From: Shimia sp. R10_1
GTDB lineage: Bacteria; Pseudomonadota; Alphaproteobacteria; Rhodobacterales; Rhodobacteraceae
NCBI RefSeq assembly: GCF_017744095.1
Contig: NZ_JAGHQX010000003.1
Span: 186,001-250,000 of the forward strand
Length of the DNA: 64,000 nucleotides
Direction of reading: 5' to 3'
Of this stretch, positions 17,626 through 25,032 are shown one piece after another. Numbering within the stretch: the stretch's first letter is position 1; the number at the start of each line of letters is the position of its first letter. Below the pieces are notes generated by a model. The model was not told the origin of the DNA and ran no database searches. It worked only from the letters and a program-made list of their open reading frames with translations. A program made the translations under genes and the position numbers.

Positions 17626-18945
17626 TCAGAATCGCTGCGCCCACTTGGGATGGGCGTCATCGATGATCAGCGGATGGGCATGGCTGCGATGGCCCTGCAG
17701 GTGTGGATGATCCAGCGGCAGATTCTCATGCGTGTGTTCGACCGTCTCAGGCTCATCTGAGGGCCAGGCCCGCAGCGCGGCAATGATCCCCAGCGCAGCA
17801 ACCAGCGCCAGAACAACAAAGGCTGCAACCGCGCCGAATGCCGTCATGAGCCAGCCCGACAATGGATACGCGACCAGCCAACAGGCATGTGACAGCGCGA
17901 ACTGCGCCGCAAACACCGCAGGGCGGTCCTCGGGATGTGATGACCGGGTCAGAAGCCTGCCTGAGGGTGTGAGCACCGCAGAATACCCCAAACCGATCAA
18001 CAGCCACGTGCCAAACAACAGCGGCCAAGACAATCCGCGCACCACGACCACCAAAGCGATGGCCAAAAGGGCACCAACCATGATCAGGCCGCCCGCCAAC
18101 ATTACGGAGCGATCCGACACGCGATCCAAAAGACGCGGCAGAGTGAAGGCGACAATCATGCTGCCCAAGCCAAAGCCAAAGACGGTCCACGCCAGCGCGC
18201 TCTCAGACATGCCCAAATCGCCGCGCACAAGCGCAACAGAATTCACCAGAACCATCGCGCCTGCGCTTGAGGCTGCGAGGCTGAGCCCCAACAGACCACG
18301 CAAACGCGGCGTGGCAAGATAAATGCGAATGCCCCGCGTCGTACGATCATACACACCGCGCGCTTCTACGGCCTTGGGACTTGGCAACGCGACAGAGACA
18401 AGCAACAGAGCAGAGGCACCAAACCCAACCACCGTGCCAAGGAACAGCGCGTCATAGCTCAGAACCACGAGCAAAAGCGCCGCAAGCGTAGGGCTGATGA
18501 TGTTTTCAAGATCATAGGCCAGCCGCGACAGCGACAAAGCCCGGGTGTAACGCGCCTCGTCAGGCAACACATCTGGAATGGTGGCCTGAAATGTCGGGGT
18601 AAAGGCGGCGGATGCGGACTGCAAAAGGAATATCAGCACATAGAGCTGCCAGACCTCTGTCACGAAAGGCAGACACAGCGCGGCACTCCCCCGCACCACA
18701 TCCAGCGTCACAAGCAGAGCCCGGCGATTCACACGATCCGCAAACGCTCCGGCAATCGGGCCAATGCCGACATAGGCCACCATCTTGATGGTGAACACTG
18801 TGCCCAGCACCAACGCGGCACTTTCACCTGCGAGATCAAAGGCCAACAAGCCCATTGCGACGGTCGCAAGCCCAGTGCCCAACAGCGCAACAAGCTGTGC
18901 CAAGAACAGGTGGCGATAGGTTTTATCCGTCAGCACTTCAAACAT
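17626..18945 (-). CDS. MFS exporter with His-rich C-terminal tail (probable metal efflux)
   Basis: A 439-residue major facilitator superfamily transporter with about 12 hydrophobic segments; the A-motif-like GAFADRVNRRAL is between helices 2 and 3. The cytosolic C-terminal tail (last about 35 residues) carries nine or more histidines in HTHENLPLDHPHLQ and HRSHAH, a plausible metal-binding end. It starts 7 bases after the stop of the upstream CsoR/RcnR-family sensor gene, so the two form an operon. By context it probably exports a transition metal (nickel or cobalt most likely). Start ATG at 18945 has GAGG upstream; the frame extends to 18987 without a better start. Confidence 0.8.
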   Translation of the reverse strand: MFEVLTDKTYRHLFLAQLVALLGTGLATVAMGLLAFDLAGESAALVLGTVFTIKMVAYVGIGPIAGAFADRVNRRALLVTLDVVRGSAALCLPFVTEVWQLYVLIFLLQSASAAFTPTFQATIPDVLPDEARYTRALSLSRLAYDLENIISPTLAALLLVVLSYDALFLGTVVGFGASALLLVSVALPSPKAVEARGVYDRTTRGIRIYLATPRLRGLLGLSLAASSAGAMVLVNSVALVRGDLGMSESALAWTVFGFGLGSMIVAFTLPRLLDRVSDRSVMLAGGLIMVGALLAIALVVVVRGLSWPLLFGTWLLIGLGYSAVLTPSGRLLTRSSHPEDRPAVFAAQFALSHACWLVAYPLSGWLMTAFGAVAAFVVLALVAALGIIAALRAWPSDEPETVEHTHENLPLDHPHLQGHRSHAHPLIIDDAHPKWAQRF

Positions 18946-18952
18946 ATTGGCC

Positions 18953-19210
18953 TCACAGGTAGCGAGCGATGGCTTTGAGTTCCGCACGATCGCCGGTGTT
19001 TTCAGTGTCTATGCAATGATCCATATGATCGTGGATCAGAGTTTGCTTTGCATTTCGGATCGCACTCTCCACGGCCTGCAATTGTTGCGCAACATCGACG
19101 CAAGGGCGGCCTTCTTCAATCATGGAAATCACAGATCGCAAATGCCCCTCAGCGCGTTTCAGCCGAGTGGCGATCTTAGGATGACTTGCGTGGACATGTG
19201 GTTTTGACAT
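18953..19210 (-). CDS. CsoR/RcnR-family metal-sensing repressor with His-Cys-His-Cys ligand set
   Basis: An 85-residue all-helical DNA-binding repressor of the CsoR/RcnR/FrmR family (KIATRLKRAEGHLRSVISMIEEGRPCVDV, then QLQAVESAI). Spacing of ligand residues is His5, Cys37 (+32), His62 (+25), Cys66 (+4). From memory, RcnR has His-Cys-His-His and the cyanobacterial nickel sensor InrS has His-Cys-His-Cys at the same spacing, while CsoR (copper) has Cys-His-Cys without the first His. The pattern therefore fits an InrS-like Ni sensor best, with copper or cobalt as alternatives. AAGGA precedes the ATG. It is first in an operon with the MFS exporter and divergent from the HupE cluster. Confidence 0.85.
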   Translation of the reverse strand: MSKPHVHASHPKIATRLKRAEGHLRSVISMIEEGRPCVDVAQQLQAVESAIRNAKQTLIHDHMDHCIDTENTGDRAELKAIARYL

Positions 19211-19223
19211 AAAGCATCCTTAA

Positions 19224-19236
19224 CCTCCCCCGGAGG
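19224..19236. promoter_or_regulatory. C/G-tract dyad in the divergent metal promoter (candidate operator)
   Basis: CCTCC-CCC-GGAGG is flanked by TAA and ATA in the 56-base gap between the sensor gene and the His-rich gene. CsoR/RcnR-family operators are typically short G/C tracts inside AT-rich dyads. It also contributes a possible ribosome site to the sensor gene, so the dyad may be partly coincidental. Confidence 0.4.
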
Positions 19237-19266
19237 ATAGAGCAAGACAACATACTGCCTCAAAAG

Positions 19267-19650
19267 ATGACGCAACCCACGACCGCTAAAATACGAGCAC
19301 TGCCTTTCAAACGCCTCACAAGCACTTTGCTTTTGGCGGTGGTATGTATTGCGATCGCGGTTTGGGCCGCGAGCCCCAGTTCAGCTCACCTCCCCAAGAT
19401 CATGGATGCCTTGCAACATCACGCTGAAATGATGGAGAGCCACGGTCACTCACATGACTTTCAGGACGATGCGATGTGGGCCCTACATGGCCACAGCCAC
19501 GATGCCGCAGATCATGATCACACACAGGCGCTCATACTTCCCCAGCGTGCTGAAAACTGGACGCTAAAAGCTGAAGCGGCGCGATACAGAGCGCAGCGAA
19601 TCCTTTGGTCAACGCCATTCTATCTCCTGGAGCGCCCTCCTCGGACCTGA
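19267..19650 (+). CDS. His-rich membrane-anchored or exported protein of unknown function
   Basis: A 127-residue protein with a hydrophobic segment (about 18-37) after a basic N-terminus, then a His-rich stretch: eleven His between residues 41 and 85, including SHGHSHD, LHGHSHD and ADHDH. This resembles metal-chelating linkers seen in Ni/Zn handling proteins. The C-terminal 40 residues are basic and not recognised. It is the first gene of the rightward half of the metal unit, 55 bases before the HupE-like gene. No convincing ribosome site precedes the ATG, so the exact start is less certain. Periplasmic metal buffering or delivery is inferred, not shown. Confidence 0.7.
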   Translation: MTQPTTAKIRALPFKRLTSTLLLAVVCIAIAVWAASPSSAHLPKIMDALQHHAEMMESHGHSHDFQDDAMWALHGHSHDAADHDHTQALILPQRAENWTLKAEAARYRAQRILWSTPFYLLERPPRT

Positions 19651-19705
19651 CCCGGCCCAACAAGGGTCTTTGGACACAAATTTCAGGACATCCATGGAGA
19701 TATCA

Positions 19706-20428
19706 ATGCAATCCACCAAAACCGGTGGGCGCTGCCTGCGCACCTTCCGCGCGGCCGCCCCCCTACCATTGTGTGCTGCGCTGATGCTGTATGCATCTAC
19801 CGCCGCTGCCCATAACGTCACCGAAGGCGACGCGGGCTACATTCAAGAAATCTGGGGCGTAAATCTCATCCCCTTTACCTACCTGGGCGCAAAGCACATG
19901 GTCACAGGATATGATCATATACTGTTCCTGCTCGGCGTCGTTTTCTTCCTCTACCGTAGGAAAGATGTCGGCATTTATGTCAGCATCTTCGCCTTCGGCC
20001 ATTCCGCCACCATGCTTGCGGGCGTCTGGTTCGGCTGGAGCGTAAATGCCTATGTCGTTGATGCCATTATCGGATTGTCCGTGGTCTACAAAGCACTCGA
20101 CAATCTTGGTGCCTACCAACGTTGGTTTGGGGTGCAGCCCAACACAAAGGCTGCAACCCTGATCTTTGGTCTGTTCCACGGCACAGGGCTGGCCACAAAA
20201 ATCCTAGACTACGACATCGCCTCCGAGGGGCTGCTGCCCAACCTGCTAGCATTCAATGTCGGCGTAGAGATCGGCCAAGTCTTGGCACTCTCAGCGATCC
20301 TCATTGTCATGGGTTACTGGCGCAGATCGCCAACCTTCCTGCAACAAGCCTACACCGCAAATGTGGTCATGATGATGCTTGGCTTCATCCTTGCGGGCTA
20401 CCAGATTACCGGATTTTTCGTCGCCTGA
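19706..20428 (+). CDS. HupE/UreJ-family membrane protein
   Basis: A 240-residue protein with a cleavable-looking signal (ending STAAA) and about six membrane helices. Family hallmarks are the first helix motif with GAKHMVTGYDHILFL (His64, Asp70, His71), FAFGHSATM (His99) and LFGLFHGTGLA. HupE/UreJ proteins are nickel or cobalt permeases; this version resembles the HupE/UreJ_2 group often found outside hydrogenase or urease operons. No hydrogenase, urease or cobalamin gene is nearby. ATG at 19706 (GGAGA upstream) is preferred; ATG at 19694 is also possible. Confidence 0.85.
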   Translation: MQSTKTGGRCLRTFRAAAPLPLCAALMLYASTAAAHNVTEGDAGYIQEIWGVNLIPFTYLGAKHMVTGYDHILFLLGVVFFLYRRKDVGIYVSIFAFGHSATMLAGVWFGWSVNAYVVDAIIGLSVVYKALDNLGAYQRWFGVQPNTKAATLIFGLFHGTGLATKILDYDIASEGLLPNLLAFNVGVEIGQVLALSAILIVMGYWRRSPTFLQQAYTANVVMMMLGFILAGYQITGFFVA

Positions 20429-20450
20429 AACGCGACTAGGAGACAAGTAT

Positions 20451-21074
20451 ATGTTCAATTCCAACAAACCAACTCTCGAAGAACTACCCACAACTGCCCA
20501 ACTTTTGACATCTACATTCATCGCGGCAGCGTCCGCTTTGGTGATCCTTATCACTGTCGTTCTTCCCGCAGAGTACGGGATAGACCCGACGCGCGTGGGG
20601 CGGCTTCTGGGACTCGCTGAGATGGGCGAGATCAAATCGCAGCTCGCCACTGAAGCCGAAGAAGATCGACAACGCGACGCCAGCGACAACGATCAGTCGA
20701 ACCTTCTCAACGACATTCTCGGCATTTTTGTAAGCACCGCCTACGCTCAGGAAGCGGTGGTCTGGCGTGACGAAGTGACCTTTACTCTAGAGCCCGGCGC
20801 TTCCGCAGAATGGAAGCTGGAGATGACCCAAGGCCAATCCGCACAATTCCGCATGATTGTAGATGGAGGCCGCGTAAACTTTGATTTGCACGGTCACGGC
20901 TCCGGTCAATCTGTCACGTACGAAAAAGGGCGCGGCTCAACCGGATCAGAAGGCACAATCCTTGCGGAGTTTGATGGTGCTCATGGTTGGTTCTGGCGCA
21001 ATCGCGACAAACAAGCCGTAACGATAACAGTGCAAGTGCGTGGCGAATACAAGGCCTTCAAAGACGCGAGTTAA
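20451..21074 (+). CDS. Membrane-anchored periplasmic protein linked to HupE-like genes
   Basis: A 207-residue protein with a short cytosolic N-terminus (NSNKPTLEELPTTAQLLTST), one membrane helix (about 22-40, ending LPAEYGIDPTRVGRLLGL) and a periplasmic domain. The GLAEMGEIK...LATEAEED segment is helical and charged; the C-terminal half is beta-rich with FTLEPGASAEWKLEMTQGQSAQF and HGHGSGQSVTYEKG. Proteins of this type are often annotated only as transmembrane anchor protein and, as far as I recall, sit beside HupE/UreJ-like genes. It begins 22 bases after the HupE-like stop with GGAGA upstream, so it is the last gene of the operon. Function unknown. Confidence 0.75.
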   Translation: MFNSNKPTLEELPTTAQLLTSTFIAAASALVILITVVLPAEYGIDPTRVGRLLGLAEMGEIKSQLATEAEEDRQRDASDNDQSNLLNDILGIFVSTAYAQEAVVWRDEVTFTLEPGASAEWKLEMTQGQSAQFRMIVDGGRVNFDLHGHGSGQSVTYEKGRGSTGSEGTILAEFDGAHGWFWRNRDKQAVTITVQVRGEYKAFKDAS

Positions 21075-21265
21075 ATGGCTTGGCCGCTGTGCTTTATGAA
21101 CTTGCATGGCGGCCTTGCACACAGCCACCGGAGCACCACGCCCGCACTGACGGTAAGTTTCAAACCTTTTGGTTGTTTTGCGAGTTCAACCCTCGGAAAA
21201 GACGCAGCACCTAACTCAAACTGAGTTCAGTTACGGTAGAGCAATCGAGCAATTCTAAGGAAGAA

Positions 21266-21341
<76 letters not shown>

Positions 21342-21827
21342 GGTGAGGGCGGATTTAGAGAATACTGCGGGGGCATGCAACCCCATTTTTGAACTTTTTT
21401 GCCCCGAAATGATTTTCTCTAAAAATTCCGGTCAAATCAGTGTCTGCCTCGCCCCAAACCACAACACCTCCTCATCTATGAAACCTGCGGTTTGAAGCGC
21501 AATTAGGTGCGATTCACCTGAACAACAGACTGTGCGCCACCCGCTTTGCAAAAAATCCATGCATGGGGGTGTGAGAGAGAAAAAGAATCTGAGCCATGTC
21601 GCTTGTCAGGTCGCATTTGTGTTTGACCGTTTCCAAATCGCGGGCTTAGTCAGGGAGAGATGAGACCCTAATGAAGCCACTCAAGCCACACATGTACTCT
21701 CCTGTCGATTTTCCAGCCCTTCTGGGCCGCAGACCGGGCCATCCGTACAAAAAGGCATATGACTGGTGGCCTCCGCCCTCTTTTGCCTGAGCTCAATACT
21801 TACATAACTCAGTAAAAAGAGGTCATT
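21342..21827. other. Intergenic region before the gamma-butyrobetaine hydroxylase-like gene
   Basis: No convincing full gene lies in these 486 bases. There is a GGGG/CCCC hairpin followed by T-rich sequence near 21370-21400, and a 39-codon open frame at 21671-21789 on the plus strand (begins MKPLKPHMYSP, ends DWWPPPSFA) whose only ribosome-like sequence (GGGAGAG) is rather distant. Long minus-strand frames here are antisense to the next gene and are not supported. Confidence 0.5.
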
Positions 21828-22955
21828 ATGACTGTTCAGACTCCAAGTGCGCCGGTTCAGATTGAACTGGCAGATACCCTTGTGCGCCTCACCTGGGACC
21901 AAGACACCGTTGGCGATTTCCCTTTTATCTGGTTGCGCGAGAATGATCCGGCCGGCTTCCACCCGCAAACGCAGGAACGCCTGACCGATCTCACGGCGAT
22001 TGCGCTCGACATCAAAGCGGAGTCCGCCGAACAGATTGAATCCCATCTCAAAGTCAGCTGGGCAGATGAACAAGGCGATAGCCTGTATGATCTGGCCTGG
22101 CTGCGTGCGCATCGCCCCGGCCAGCGTGCGGCCGATGCCGCGGACACGGGCTTTATCTCCTGGCGCAGCAATCTGTCCGCAGCGGGCATCCCACGCGCCC
22201 TTGCGGGGCCTGTCATGCAAGAAGATGCCGCGCTGCAGGATTGGCTGGTTGCGACACGCCAGTATGGCCTGAGCATCATTGAGGGGCTGGCGGACAGCAC
22301 TGAGGCCGGAATGGATGTGGCAAAACGGATTGGTTTTCTGCGCGAAACCAATTTTGGGGTGACGTTTGAGGTGAAATCAAAACCGAATCCCAACAACCTG
22401 GCCTACACGCCGGTGGCCTTGCCGCTGCACACCGATCTGACAAATCAGGAACTGCCCCCGGGCTTTCAGTTTTTGCACTGTCTCGCCAATGAGGCAGAGG
22501 GTGGAGAATCGCTGTTCTGTGATGGCTATGCAGTGGCCGAAGATCTGAAGACTATGGATCCGGATGCGTTTGCGGCCTTGTGTGACATCTCAATCCCCTT
22601 CCGGTTTCATGATGAAACCACCGACATTCGTGCCCGCAAACGCGTGATCACCTGCGATGACAACGGTGACGTGATTGAGATTTGCTTCAATGCGCATCTG
22701 GCGGATTTTCTGGACATCGCCCCGGAGCAGATGGCGCGCTATTACCGTGCCTATCAGATGTTTATGGCGATGACGCGTGATCCCAAATACGTCTTAGATC
22801 TGAAACTGAAAGCGGGCGAAATGGTTGTGTTTGACAACCGCCGTGTGTTGCATGGGCGCTCTGCGTTTGATCCCAATACGGGGCGGCGACACCTGCATGG
22901 GTGCTATGTGGATCGCGGTGAGTTTGAAAGCCGTTTGCGCATTTTGGCGCGCTGA
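21828..22955 (+). CDS. Gamma-butyrobetaine hydroxylase-like 2-oxoglutarate/Fe(II) dioxygenase
   Basis: A 375-residue two-domain protein: an N-terminal GBBH-type domain (about 10-95, LVRLTWDQDTVGDFPFIWLREND) and a C-terminal TauD/TfdA dioxygenase domain. The iron site is His201-x-Asp203 (LPLHTDLTNQ) with the distal histidine in RRVLHGRSAF. In eukaryotic gamma-butyrobetaine hydroxylase the N-terminal domain binds zinc through cysteines; here that segment reads WLRENDPAGFHPQTQER with no Cys, so the zinc site is absent. The protein may convert gamma-butyrobetaine to carnitine or act on a related betaine. AGAGG precedes the ATG; a terminator follows. Confidence 0.86.
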   Translation: MTVQTPSAPVQIELADTLVRLTWDQDTVGDFPFIWLRENDPAGFHPQTQERLTDLTAIALDIKAESAEQIESHLKVSWADEQGDSLYDLAWLRAHRPGQRAADAADTGFISWRSNLSAAGIPRALAGPVMQEDAALQDWLVATRQYGLSIIEGLADSTEAGMDVAKRIGFLRETNFGVTFEVKSKPNPNNLAYTPVALPLHTDLTNQELPPGFQFLHCLANEAEGGESLFCDGYAVAEDLKTMDPDAFAALCDISIPFRFHDETTDIRARKRVITCDDNGDVIEICFNAHLADFLDIAPEQMARYYRAYQMFMAMTRDPKYVLDLKLKAGEMVVFDNRRVLHGRSAFDPNTGRRHLHGCYVDRGEFESRLRILAR

Positions 22956-22978
22956 GACACGCACAGCGGAAAAAGACA

Positions 22979-23006
22979 AAATGGCGCTTTAAGAAGCGCC
23001 ATTTTT
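22979..23006 (+). terminator. Intrinsic terminator after the dioxygenase gene
   Basis: Stem AATGGCGCTT/AAGCGCCATT with a four-base loop and T-run, 25 bases after the stop codon. The A-rich 5' side may also allow minus-strand function. Confidence 0.88.
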
Positions 23007-23070
23007 AGTGATAAGTCAGGTAATTACGCGACGAACTTCAAGTGATTCTTGCGCAAGAAACGGAGGTAAA

Positions 23071-23145
23071 TGGTGGGTGATAAGAGATTTGAACTCCTGA
23101 CATCTTCGATGTGAACGAAGCGCTCTACCACTGAGCTAATCACCC
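23071..23145 (-). tRNA. tRNA-Val(CAC)
   Basis: A 75-base tRNA on the minus strand with acceptor GGGTGAT/ATCACCC, discriminator A and an encoded CCA. The anticodon stem CTTCG/CGAAG encloses TTCACAT with anticodon CAC. It is a close relative of the tRNA-Val(UAC) on the other side of the dioxygenase gene. Confidence 0.95.
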
Positions 23146-23164
23146 GGTAGCGCGGCTTCTATCC

Positions 23165-23638
23165 TCACTCAGCAGGCTCTGCAAGCCCCTCTTTTTCGCT
23201 TTCTTGATCGTGTGCCGCTGTGCTTGCCAACTTACGGCGCAAACGCAGGTTTACCACCTGCACATCATCAACCGACTTGCTGTTCTGGATCTTGAGTTTG
23301 CCAAGTTCAGGCAGGTTGAGCCCCTGCCCCGCGGCAAGCGTTTCCCCGAGAATCGCGAGTGCGGCCTCCACAGCTGGCTTTACATCGCGCTTTTTCACAC
23401 CCGAGCGCATCACAACCGCCTCGATCAGCTCTCGCTTGCGCAAGACTGGGAGCGCTTCTGTGGTGTCGGATGGCGTAGGGGACGTGGTTTCGGCCGTCTT
23501 TGCCGCGTCAGAAACGCTTGCGTCCTTCAGGCTTGCACTGGATTTGCGCGTGGTTGTGGCGCGCGCTCTGGTTTTGGTTGTTTTCGCCCGCGCAGTGGTC
23601 GGTTTGCGGCTGGTTTTTCCTGTTGTGGCTTTGGCCAT
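23165..23638 (-). CDS. HU/IHF-like DNA-binding protein with histone-H1-like N-terminal tail
   Basis: A 157-residue protein. The first about 60 residues are Lys/Arg/Thr/Ala-rich (TGKTSRKPTTARAKTTKT, then RARATTTRKSS), like eukaryotic H1 tails; residues about 66-140 form an HU-type domain (LRKRELIEAVVMRSGVKKRDVKPAVEAALAILGETLAAGQGLNLPELGKLKI). The usual HU arm motif (GRNPxTG) is replaced by NSKSVDDVQVVNLRLRRKL, so DNA binding may differ from standard HU. AGGAG precedes the ATG. It lies just downstream of the pha genes on the same strand, 149 bases after phaR. Confidence 0.82.
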   Translation of the reverse strand: MAKATTGKTSRKPTTARAKTTKTRARATTTRKSSASLKDASVSDAAKTAETTSPTPSDTTEALPVLRKRELIEAVVMRSGVKKRDVKPAVEAALAILGETLAAGQGLNLPELGKLKIQNSKSVDDVQVVNLRLRRKLASTAAHDQESEKEGLAEPAE

Positions 23639-23787
23639 ACTGGCTCCTCATTGGTCTGCTCGACGCCTTGAGCGTAGCGAATCAATGACAAAAACAACAG
23701 AAAATTCGCAAATCAGACGCAATATATGCGCACAACCCAAGCTGTGCGCACAAAGATTCGGTGACTGCGGCACCGGAGCTGATCCGC

Positions 23788-24336
23788 TTATTTGAGCTTG
23801 GAAAGTTTTTCCTGAAGCTCCGCCAGCTGTTTCTTGATGTCATCGAGTTCTTCGCCCTCGGCGCTTTCGCGCGTGTCATCTGCGCTCTGCGCTGGCCCGC
23901 TCGGCCATCCCATGCCGCCGGTCATGGCCTTCATGAAGGCTTCTTGCTGCGCCTGCATCGCCTCCAGGCCCGGCATCTTCATGCCGCCCCCCATGCTTTC
24001 CATGACTTTTTCCTGGCCCTCGCGCAGCATGTCAAAGGAGGTTTGCAAGAATTGCGGCACCATCGAGGTGGCCTGAGTGGTGTAGGCCCGCACCAAATCA
24101 TTCAGCACATTCAAAGGCAGTACGTTTTCGCCGCGGCTTTCATGCTCCGCAATGATTTGCAGCAAGTACTGACGCGTCAGGTCGTCCCCGCTTTTGAGAT
24201 CGACAATCTGAACCTCACGCCCAGATCGGATGAAACCGGCGATGTCTTCCAATGTCACATAATCGCTGGTCTCGGTGTTGTAGAGCCGCCGGCTGGCGTA
24301 CCGTTTGATCAGCAGTGGTTTCTTGTCCTCGCCCAC
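23788..24336 (-). CDS. phaR: Polyhydroxyalkanoate synthesis repressor
   Basis: A 182-residue PHB-responsive repressor. The N-terminal PHB/PHA accumulation regulator DNA-binding domain is clear: LLIKRYASRRLYNTETSDYVTLEDIAGFIRSGREVQIVDLKSGDDLTRQ; the PHB_acc segment (about 70-115) and a helical acidic C-terminus with the Met/Gly-rich MEAMQAQQEAFMKAMTGGMG region follow. PhaR binds PHB granules and CTGC-N3-GCAG sites, three of which occur nearby. A GTG at 24336 is chosen because GGGGAG sits six bases upstream; the ATG at 24342 would abut that site. Confidence 0.92.
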   Translation of the reverse strand: MGEDKKPLLIKRYASRRLYNTETSDYVTLEDIAGFIRSGREVQIVDLKSGDDLTRQYLLQIIAEHESRGENVLPLNVLNDLVRAYTTQATSMVPQFLQTSFDMLREGQEKVMESMGGGMKMPGLEAMQAQQEAFMKAMTGGMGWPSGPAQSADDTRESAEGEELDDIKKQLAELQEKLSKLK

Positions 24337-24471
24337 GTCCATCTCCCCATTTTTCTTTGCAGTGCAGAAAAAGCCTATGCGAGTGCAAAACAAAAAGAAA
24401 GGGCAGGCCTGAAGCCTGCCCTTGCAAACCGCGCCTCGGGGAGGAGGAGGGGCGCGAAATTTGCTTAGTTT

Positions 24472-24918
24472 TTATTTTGCTGCCGCTTTTTTCGCAGCGG
24501 CAGTCACCTCAGAGGTGGCTTTTTTGACAGCTGCAGTCGCCTCTTCGGTGGCGTCCTTGCCCGCAGACATCAACAACTCAACGGTTTCCATCTGAACTTT
24601 TTTTGCCACTTCGGCAAAAGCCGCCATGTTCTCGGCTGCAACTTCTGCCTGAGCGGAGGCAAAATCAGTCAGCGCCTTGGCGTAATCAGCTGGCTCTTCT
24701 TTGGCTTTAGACATGTCACCCAGTTTGGACAGGGTGTCTTTGGTCCACTTGGAAGAAATCTCAGAAGATTTCTCAGCGGCGCCCAGCGCAACTGCGGTCA
24801 GCTTTTCATTGAGCGCTGCAGAATTTTTGAACGCGTCTTCAAAAGCTGTGGTGTCGACAGGGAAAGAGCCCATCACGTCTTTGAACATTGCAGTTACATC
24901 CTGTGCTGCTTTGGCCAT
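24472..24918 (-). CDS. phaP: Phasin (PHB granule coat protein)
   Basis: A 148-residue, Ala/Lys-rich, almost wholly helical protein with the phasin pattern (AALNEKLTAVALGAAEKSSEISSKWTKDTL, then DFASAQAEVAAENMAAFAEVAKKVQMETVELL) and a basic Ala/Lys C-terminus (ATSEVTAAAKKAAAK). Phasins coat PHB granules and control their size. Two CTGC-N3-GCAG PhaR operators lie 86-129 bases upstream, and AAGGA precedes the ATG. It sits between phaC and phaR. Confidence 0.9.
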   Translation of the reverse strand: MAKAAQDVTAMFKDVMGSFPVDTTAFEDAFKNSAALNEKLTAVALGAAEKSSEISSKWTKDTLSKLGDMSKAKEEPADYAKALTDFASAQAEVAAENMAAFAEVAKKVQMETVELLMSAGKDATEEATAAVKKATSEVTAAAKKAAAK

Positions 24919-25003
24919 TGTTCCAGTTCCTTAATTGAATAACAGCCCGAGTAAGAAAGCAGGGAATGTGGGCTGTGCGTCTAGTCTCTGGAAGCAATAT
25001 GCA

Positions 25004-25018
25004 TGCTGCAATGCAGCA
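25004..25018. promoter_or_regulatory. PhaR operator 1 (phaP promoter)
   Basis: TGCTGCAATGCAGCA contains CTGC-AAT-GCAG, the CTGC-N3-GCAG consensus reported for PhaR of Paracoccus/Rhodobacter. It lies 86 bases upstream of phaP. Confidence 0.75.
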
Positions 25019-25032
25019 TTTCAAGTTTTTTC

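Noticed and set aside
17281-17760. 159-residue plus-strand frame after the small lipoprotein
   Set aside because: It overlaps the lipoprotein in another frame and runs through its terminator and then antisense to the MFS gene; no coding signal.
18953-19210. FrmR-type formaldehyde sensor as identity of the repressor
   Set aside because: The last ligand position is Cys rather than Glu, and no formaldehyde detoxification gene is adjacent; metal genes are.
21671-21789. 39-codon frame upstream of the dioxygenase gene as a leader peptide
   Set aside because: The ribosome-like sequence is too far from the ATG, and no attenuator hairpin follows. Noted in the intergenic entry only.
21681-22220. 179-residue minus-strand frame opposite the dioxygenase gene
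   Set aside because: Antisense to a gene with an intact iron site; no motif or ribosome site.
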